From: JAGVPT01 sp049578505
Lineage (GTDB): Bacteria > Bacteroidota > Ignavibacteria > UBA10030 > UBA8401
Reading direction: 5' to 3'
DNA: 26,886 bases
NCBI GenBank assembly: GCA_049578505.1
Contig: JBAUMC010000036.1
Span: 1 to 26,886, forward strand
Shown: piece by piece, positions 22,395 through 26,886 of the stretch
Position numbering within the stretch: position 1 is the stretch's first letter
How the letters are laid out: each line of letters starts with the position of its first letter
Made by a program: the position numbers and the translations under genes
The notes under the pieces: generated by a model
Told to the model about the DNA's origin: nothing
Database searches by the model: none
Seen by the model: only the letters and a program-made list of their open reading frames with translations

Positions 22395-23450
22395 ATGGCA
22401 GTGGTGGAGGTTCTAAAAGAAATACTTGCACAGCAGACCAAGGAAGGGGAGCTTTACAGCTCCATGCCGGCCGACTGGGTCCGATGTTTTGCCTGCGGTC
22501 ATCGATGCAAGATTCCTCCAAACAAAGATGGAATATGCCGTGTCCGTTTTAATCGTGGGGGCAAACTCTACGTTCCAACCGGTTATGTGGGATCTCTCCA
22601 ACTCGACCCGATAGAAAAGAAGCCGTTCTTCCACGCCTATCCTGGTTCCCAAGCACTCAGTTTCGGTATGCTCGGATGTGATTATCATTGCGCCTATTGT
22701 CAGAATTGGATAACGTCGCAAGCATTGCGCGACCCTGTTGCAGAATCGAACCCGGAATATATGTCGCCTCGGGATTTTGTGGATCTAGCAGTGGGGCGAG
22801 GCGCGAAAGTCGTGACAAGCACCTACAATGAACCGCTTATCACAAGCGAATGGGCGATGGAAATTTTTTCCCTTGCAAAGAAATCGGGCCTGATCACTTC
22901 CTACGTTTCCAACGGGAATGGTACGCCCGAGGCAATTGATTATATTCAACCCTACATTGATTTGTATAAGATAGACCTCAAAGGGTTTCGCCAAAAATCC
23001 TATTCTCAGCTGGGGGGAGTATTGCAGAATGTTCTCGATACCATAAAACTGATTCACGCGAAAAAGATATGGCTTGAAATCGTGACGTTGATCGTTCCGG
23101 GGTTCAATGATTCGGACGAAGAACTTAAGGATATCGCAAGTTATCTTTTTTCGGTATCGCCAGATATTCCATGGCACGTCACGGCGTTTCACCGGGATTA
23201 CAAGATGACCGATCGTGAAAATACAGATGCTGATGCGCTGCTTCGCGCCCGGGAGATCGGTTACAACGCGGGCTTGCATTTCGTCTATGCCGGAAATAGA
23301 CATGGAGAAGTTGGAGATTCAGAAAACACCTTTTGTCCTTCATGCAATGCAACATTGGTTGAACGCTGGGGTTTCAGGGTTCGTTCTAACAAAATTATCG
23401 ACGGGAAGTGCTTCAATTGTGGAGCGGAGATTGCCGGTCGCTGGAAGTGA
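22395..23450 (+). CDS. amrS: AmmeMemoRadiSam-type radical SAM enzyme (AmrS-like)
   Basis: This 351-residue protein has an N-terminal Cys cluster (C31, C34, C38, C48), then the radical SAM motif CDYHCAYC (C95, C99, C102) that binds the [4Fe-4S] cluster and S-adenosylmethionine. GAKVVTSTYNEPLI, TSYVSNGNGTPEAI and LYKIDLKGFRQKSY are typical of the subfamily related to pyruvate-formate-lyase activating enzymes. The C-terminus adds a zinc-ribbon-like FCPSC...KCFNCG. AmrS proteins are usually encoded with AMMECR1- and Memo-like proteins, neither of which is in this window; the biochemical substrate is not known to me. AAGGAGG at 22385-22391 is three bases before the ATG. Confidence 0.9.
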   Translation: MAVVEVLKEILAQQTKEGELYSSMPADWVRCFACGHRCKIPPNKDGICRVRFNRGGKLYVPTGYVGSLQLDPIEKKPFFHAYPGSQALSFGMLGCDYHCAYCQNWITSQALRDPVAESNPEYMSPRDFVDLAVGRGAKVVTSTYNEPLITSEWAMEIFSLAKKSGLITSYVSNGNGTPEAIDYIQPYIDLYKIDLKGFRQKSYSQLGGVLQNVLDTIKLIHAKKIWLEIVTLIVPGFNDSDEELKDIASYLFSVSPDIPWHVTAFHRDYKMTDRENTDADALLRAREIGYNAGLHFVYAGNRHGEVGDSENTFCPSCNATLVERWGFRVRSNKIIDGKCFNCGAEIAGRWK

Positions 23451-23716
23451 TTTTTCGTTTAGTGGAACTACGGAGTTACATCAGGTGTTAAACCTGCATT
23501 CAGTTTAATTCCTTACTTGCTCACAATAATACGTGCATTGAGCGGTCAAGCTGACTTCTGCACAATTCAAGAAAAGTAAAGTTTCCTGCTGGACCGCATT
23601 CATCATCGTGGACAGTTCTCAGTTTATCTTCGAATTGCAGGAGGGAAGCTTCCCTCAATTTATGGCCCCACCGCCGATGAACCGTGGATGTAATTACATT
23701 AAAGGAGCGAACTCTC

Positions 23717-24154
23717 ATGAAAAGTTCAGCCTCAAAAACAACAGCGTTAAAAACTAAAGTCATCAAACAAAAAGTTATCATACCGGCGCCTCCCTCCGAA
23801 GTGTATGACGCCTTTCTCGATGCTCGAAAACACTCTGAGTTCACACGGGAAAGAGCAACATGCGACCCGAAGGAGGGAGGCAAGATTTCGGCATGGGACG
23901 GCTACATTTCGGGAAAGAACCTAAAACTCGTAAAGGGGAAAAGGATTCTTCAGGAATGGATCACGACTGACTGGGTTGAAGGGTATCCTGCATCTAAGCT
24001 CGACTTACTCTTCGCAAAAAAAGGAAATGGAACAGAACTGACAATGATCCATTCCAATGTTCCCGCTGCATTGGCTTCTTCGTTTGCCAAAGGCTGGAAA
24101 GATCATTACTGGGCCCTATTGAAAGAATATTTTCAAGAGATGAAGACGACTTGA
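23717..24154 (+). CDS. SRPBCC/AHSA1-domain protein
   Basis: This 145-residue protein shows the START-like helix-grip fold of the Hsp90-ATPase-activator (AHSA1) family. KQKVIIPAPPSEVYDAFLDARKHSEFT opens it, GGKISAWDGYISGKNLKLVKGKRILQEW forms the central strands, and GWKDHYWALLKEYFQEM is the C-terminal helix. Bacterial members bind hydrophobic ligands or act as stress-related proteins; the ligand here is unknown. An upstream in-frame start at 23684 would add 11 residues, but AAAGGAG at 23701-23707, nine bases before the ATG at 23717, favours the shorter form. A stem-loop terminator lies about 27 bases after the stop. Confidence 0.87.
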   Translation: MKSSASKTTALKTKVIKQKVIIPAPPSEVYDAFLDARKHSEFTRERATCDPKEGGKISAWDGYISGKNLKLVKGKRILQEWITTDWVEGYPASKLDLLFAKKGNGTELTMIHSNVPAALASSFAKGWKDHYWALLKEYFQEMKTT

Positions 24155-24180
24155 TGTATTGATGTAATATAGATTTATAT

Positions 24181-24217
24181 CAAAGAGGCAATCTATCACG
24201 AATGGATTGCCTCTTTG
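24181..24217 (+). terminator. Terminator after the SRPBCC gene
   Basis: CAAAGAGGCAATC (24181-24193) and GATTGCCTCTTTG (24205-24217) are perfect 13-base inverted repeats with an 11-base loop. They are followed by TCTTTCC. The position 27 bases past the stop fits an intrinsic terminator, though the T-tract is interrupted. Confidence 0.75.
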
Positions 24218-24559
24218 TCTTTCCATAAGTAATTGTCTGGAGTTGTTGCAGCCCACCGATCTGACACCTCATTGAATTGACTTTCTACCGTTGAGTTGGT
24301 AGTTTAGGGCAGTTTTATGGGTCTTTCAGAAATTGGAAATGCGAATAATTAGAACCATTCCCCAAAAGAAATAATTAGGCGTGCAGAGCCCCGCTGAAAG
24401 CAAGATAAGCTTCATCGAAGCATAATTCCGTTAATTTTTTTCAGTACCCCGCATCGCTCGGAGTGACTGTTTGGAAATAACAAGTATTTTTGAGGTCAGT
24501 TCCAAGCATTCGTTTATTGGTGAACCGATTGGAAAAGCAATCAAGACAAAATTTAACTA
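24218..24559. other. Intergenic region before pdxH, nothing recognised
   Basis: I found no gene, repeat, RNA or clear promoter in these 342 bases. It presumably contains the promoter of the downstream pdxH gene. Confidence 0.4.
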
Positions 24560-25222
24560 ATGGGCAAGAAAGCAAATAAGACAATTTCTATTGCTCATTT
24601 TCGGAAAGAGTATACACTTGCCGGTTTGAAGGAGGATGAACTCGAACTGAATCCATTTGATCAATTTAGAAAGTGGTTTACCGAAGCGATTGATGCAAAA
24701 ATTCCTGAACCAACGGCGATGACCTTGGCCACTGCGACGAAAACCGGAAAACCATCTGCTCGGATTGTATTGTTAAAAAAAATCGATGAAAGGGGTTTTG
24801 TTTTTTTTTCGAACTACAAAAGCCGAAAGGGAAGAGAATTGTCCGCCAACCCAAATGCAGCAGTGGTATTCCATTGGGTTGGCCTAGAACGGCAGGTACG
24901 CATCATCGGGACCGTAACCAAAGTGTTAAAGGCGGAATCGGAAGAATACTTTAGGACGCGGCCCATTGGAAGCCGCCTCGCGGCTTGGGCCTCGAATCAG
25001 AGCGACATCATCAAGAGTCGGGAAGTTCTTGAAAAGAGAGTCGATGAGTTGGTTATAGAGTTCCGGAAAGGGGAAATTCCACTGCCGCGGAATTGGGGAG
25101 GTTACAGGGTGACTCCTTCAGAATTCGAGTTCTGGCAGGGAAGGCCGAATCGCCTGCACGACCGCTTTCGTTATTTGCTTGAGGAAAAAAAGACTTGGAA
25201 ACTTGATAGGCTTTCTCCGTAA
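24560..25222 (+). CDS. pdxH: Pyridoxamine 5'-phosphate oxidase
   Basis: This 220-residue FMN enzyme oxidises pyridoxamine or pyridoxine 5'-phosphate to pyridoxal 5'-phosphate, the last step of vitamin B6 synthesis and salvage. Family landmarks are FRKEYTLAGLKEDEL with NPFDQFRKWF near the N-terminus, the FMN-binding RIVLLKKIDERGFVFFSNY and SRKGRELSANP, then VRIIGTV, EEYFRTRPIGSRLAAWASNQS (partly substrate-binding) and the C-terminal EFWQGRPNRLHDRFRY. Length is normal for the family, and the enzyme is cytosolic. No Shine-Dalgarno precedes the ATG. CAGAA-type repeats begin about 7 bases past the stop, and an FAD oxidoreductase gene follows on the same strand. Confidence 0.96.
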   Translation: MGKKANKTISIAHFRKEYTLAGLKEDELELNPFDQFRKWFTEAIDAKIPEPTAMTLATATKTGKPSARIVLLKKIDERGFVFFSNYKSRKGRELSANPNAAVVFHWVGLERQVRIIGTVTKVLKAESEEYFRTRPIGSRLAAWASNQSDIIKSREVLEKRVDELVIEFRKGEIPLPRNWGGYRVTPSEFEFWQGRPNRLHDRFRYLLEEKKTWKLDRLSP

Positions 25223-25228
25223 GAAAAG

Positions 25229-25275
25229 GAATCAGGATTCAGAAGACAGAATACAGGAGACAGAATTCAGAAGAA
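25229..25275. repeat. Degenerate CAGAATA-type direct repeats
   Basis: Six or so head-to-tail variants of a 7-8 base unit (ATTCAGAAG, ACAGAATAC, AGGAGACAG, AATTCAGAAG) occur directly after pdxH. The same units build the terminator arms at 18188-18213 and 18238-18263. Unlike that site, only one orientation is present here, so no hairpin forms. Confidence 0.55.
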
Positions 25276-25345
25276 CGCTTGTCTCGGATATAATTAAGAG
25301 TGCAAAAAAATAATTCATCACTTAAAATTCCTATCGGTTATCCGA

Positions 25346-26467
25346 TTGCCATCTAATGATTTTGAAATAGCAATTATTGGCGCGGGAGTTGTAGGGTTGG
25401 CAATCGCAGCGAGGGTATCAGAGCGGCATCCCAACATTGTCGTGCTCGAGAAATATGAGAATTACGGAATGGGAACCTCGAGCCGCAACAGCGAAGTCAT
25501 TCACGCAGGAATTTACTATGAGCCCGGAAGCCTCAAAGCCAGGTTGTGCGTTGAGGGACGCGAGGAATTGTATCCACTCTGCAAGAATAATGACATCCCC
25601 CATGTTCAAATCGCCAAGCTCATAAGTGCCGGAACGCCGGAAGAGTTGCCCAAGCTGGAAGAAATTATCAAGAACGGGGCGAGAAACGGGGCTGAATTGA
25701 TAATGCTCGATGCCCGCGAAACTCAAAAATTGGAACCACACATACGGACTTGCGGCTCCATCTTTTCACCTCGCACAGGAATCATCAGCGCCCATGCGTT
25801 GATGGATTATTTTTTTAAAAGCGCCGTAAGCAGGGGCGCCACCGTTCAACGAAATTGCGAAGTAGTTGAGATCAATCCAACAGCTATTGGATACGCTCTC
25901 ACTATAAATGAGTCGGGAGCGATGAGCAGATTCACGGCAGAGAAGGTCATCAACGCTGCGGGGTTGTTTTCGGACCGGGTTGCTGAAATGGCTGGCATCG
26001 ACATAGACAAAGCACATTATCGTTTGCATTACTGTAAAGGTTCGTACTTTAGCGTTTCCTCGTCGAAAGCAAAACTGATTTCACGGTTAGTGTACCCTGT
26101 CCCGACGAAAGACAGCCTTGGTGTTCATGCGTTGCTGGATCTCGGCGGCAGGTTAAAATTCGGCCCAGATGTGGAATATCTCTCGCACAACGTGTTGGAC
26201 TATTCGGTTTCGGCTGAGAAGCAGCCTCTCTTTTTGCAATCCATCCAGAAAATACTTCCCACGGTACGATACGAAGATATTGGGCCGGACATGTGCGGCA
26301 TTCGTCCTAAGCTTCAATTAGAAAACGGCCTGTCACACGATTTTGTAATTGTCCATGAAAAGGGTAGAGGTCTTGAAGGCTTTGTGAATTTGATTGGAAT
26401 AGATTCCCCAGGATTGACCGCCTCACCAGCCATCGCCCGCTACGTTGAAGAGCTGCTTTTCTCGTAG
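25346..26467 (+). CDS. FAD-dependent oxidoreductase, L-2-hydroxyglutarate oxidase-like
   Basis: This 373-residue protein belongs to the DAO/GlpD-like FAD superfamily. The dinucleotide-binding motif is EIAIIGAGVVGLAIAARV (GAGVVG at residues 12-17), followed by the acidic VVLEKYE that binds ribose. SSRNSEVIHAGIYYEPGSLKARLC, FSPRTGIISAHALM, VINAAGLFSDRVAEMAGID, DMCGIRPKLQ and the C-terminal LIGIDSPGLTASPAIARYV are typical of LhgO/L2HGDH-type enzymes, which oxidise L-2-hydroxyglutarate to 2-oxoglutarate. The substrate assignment is by resemblance. The start is a TTG: the nearest ATG (25356) is out of frame, and the next upstream in-frame stop is at 25295 with no ATG between. No ribosome-binding site is obvious. 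Confidence 0.88.
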   Translation: MPSNDFEIAIIGAGVVGLAIAARVSERHPNIVVLEKYENYGMGTSSRNSEVIHAGIYYEPGSLKARLCVEGREELYPLCKNNDIPHVQIAKLISAGTPEELPKLEEIIKNGARNGAELIMLDARETQKLEPHIRTCGSIFSPRTGIISAHALMDYFFKSAVSRGATVQRNCEVVEINPTAIGYALTINESGAMSRFTAEKVINAAGLFSDRVAEMAGIDIDKAHYRLHYCKGSYFSVSSSKAKLISRLVYPVPTKDSLGVHALLDLGGRLKFGPDVEYLSHNVLDYSVSAEKQPLFLQSIQKILPTVRYEDIGPDMCGIRPKLQLENGLSHDFVIVHEKGRGLEGFVNLIGIDSPGLTASPAIARYVEELLFS

Positions 26468-26641
26468 AAAGGGACTCACCCATAAGATTTCAAGTTAGCG
26501 GATGAACGCGTATATCTTGCTCCTTCCTTGCAGGAGAGATGCCCATTTTGGCAGTGATTCATTTTCAACGTCAGTTCATTGTCGTGAAAACCGGTTGAGT
26601 CTTCTACCCACTTTTCCCGAAGGTCCAAAGGACTCCTTCGG
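26468..26641. other. Intergenic region, left part of repeat-rich end
   Basis: No gene is seen in these 174 bases. Together with the palindromic cluster to its right, the stretch from 26468 to the right edge is 419 bases without a gene. Confidence 0.4.
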
Positions 26642-26886
26642 AGGATTCTTTCGGAACGCGGGAATGAAAAACTGAGCCAGCACGCGCATGTAGGTAGTGC
26701 TACACTTTGAAAATTCTGAATAAAAAAGATTTGTCATGCCCGCGAAAGCGGGCATCCAGGTCTGATTGAATGGATTCCGGCTTTCGCCGAAATGACATTT
26801 ACTTTGAAAGTATACCACTACTAACTGTCATGGCTATCGGTGCTGGCTCAGTTTGTCATTCCCGCGAAAGCCGGAATCCAAATCTT
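26642..26886. repeat. Cluster of REP/MITE-like palindromic elements
   Basis: Three related pieces lie in a row. A degenerate right arm (26642-26683) ends in TGAGCCAGCAC. A complete palindrome (26733-26796) has a 25-base left arm at 26733-26757 inverted at 26772-26796, with the left arm folding as ATGCCCGC-GAAA-GCGGGCAT (26736-26755). A third arm starts at 26840 (GTGCTGGCTCAGTTT, then GTCATTCCCGCGAAAG) and runs off the window. AAACTGAGCCAGCAC (26669-26683) is a perfect 15-base inverse of 26840-26854. The arm 26840-26870 matches 4055-4085 at 28 of 31 bases. No protein is encoded. Confidence 0.75.

Noticed and set aside
26576..26818. 80-residue minus-strand reading frame
   Set aside because: It is a translation of the palindromic repeat (the MPAFAGMT pattern), not a gene.

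Overview
The window looks like a chromosomal segment of a Gram-negative bacterium from the Bacteroidota/Chlorobiota/Ignavibacteriota side of the FCB group, probably Ignavibacteria-like. The main evidence is three exported proteins that end in type IX secretion (T9SS) sorting domains; two of these carry the characteristic 'N-Y/F-PNPFN' and 'SSGVYFY...KK L' signature. Lipoprotein and Sec or Tat signals, moderate GC content, and many genes without a strong Shine-Dalgarno sequence fit this. The assignment rests on protein style, since no marker gene such as rRNA is present.

Layout. 1-188 is the 5' end of a small membrane-anchored protein running off the left edge. 794-3014 (+) holds a T9SS-secreted HExxH metallopeptidase and a GNAT acetyltransferase. 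3051-11054 is a long run of minus-strand genes: a PuuD-type membrane domain without its cytochrome, a secreted pectinesterase, a four-helix membrane protein, a VOC protein, a small lipoprotein, a 12-repeat Asp-box (BNR) beta-propeller protein with a T9SS tail, and a second T9SS-tailed protein of unknown function. 11371-12069 (-) is a PAS protein with a C-terminal four-cysteine module. 12472-14492 (+) is a UvrD/PcrA-type helicase split into two reading frames at an ATGA overlap. 14568-17306 (-) is a Tat-exported 912-residue glycoside-hydrolase-like protein. 17824-17896 (-) is tRNA-Phe(GAA), with structured repeats on both sides. 18284-22028 (-) carries a membrane pyrophosphatase and an APC-family amino-acid permease. 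22395-26467 (+) carries an AmrS-type radical SAM enzyme, an SRPBCC protein, PdxH and an FAD-dependent oxidoreductase of the L-2-hydroxyglutarate oxidase type. The window ends in a cluster of REP/MITE-like palindromes.

Taken together, the cell seems adapted to polymeric, plant-type carbohydrate (pectinesterase plus GH-like protein) and to display of large surface proteins through T9SS. It also has energy-conserving pyrophosphate hydrolysis and amino-acid uptake. Most genes are ordinary housekeeping or accessory genes and do not form one pathway. I did not find a convincing new multi-gene system. The most unusual signals are the split helicase, the hairpin array with a compensatory stem change next to tRNA-Phe together with a partial tRNA duplication, the PAS-CxxC/CxxC protein, and a family of palindromic repeats seen at both ends of the window.
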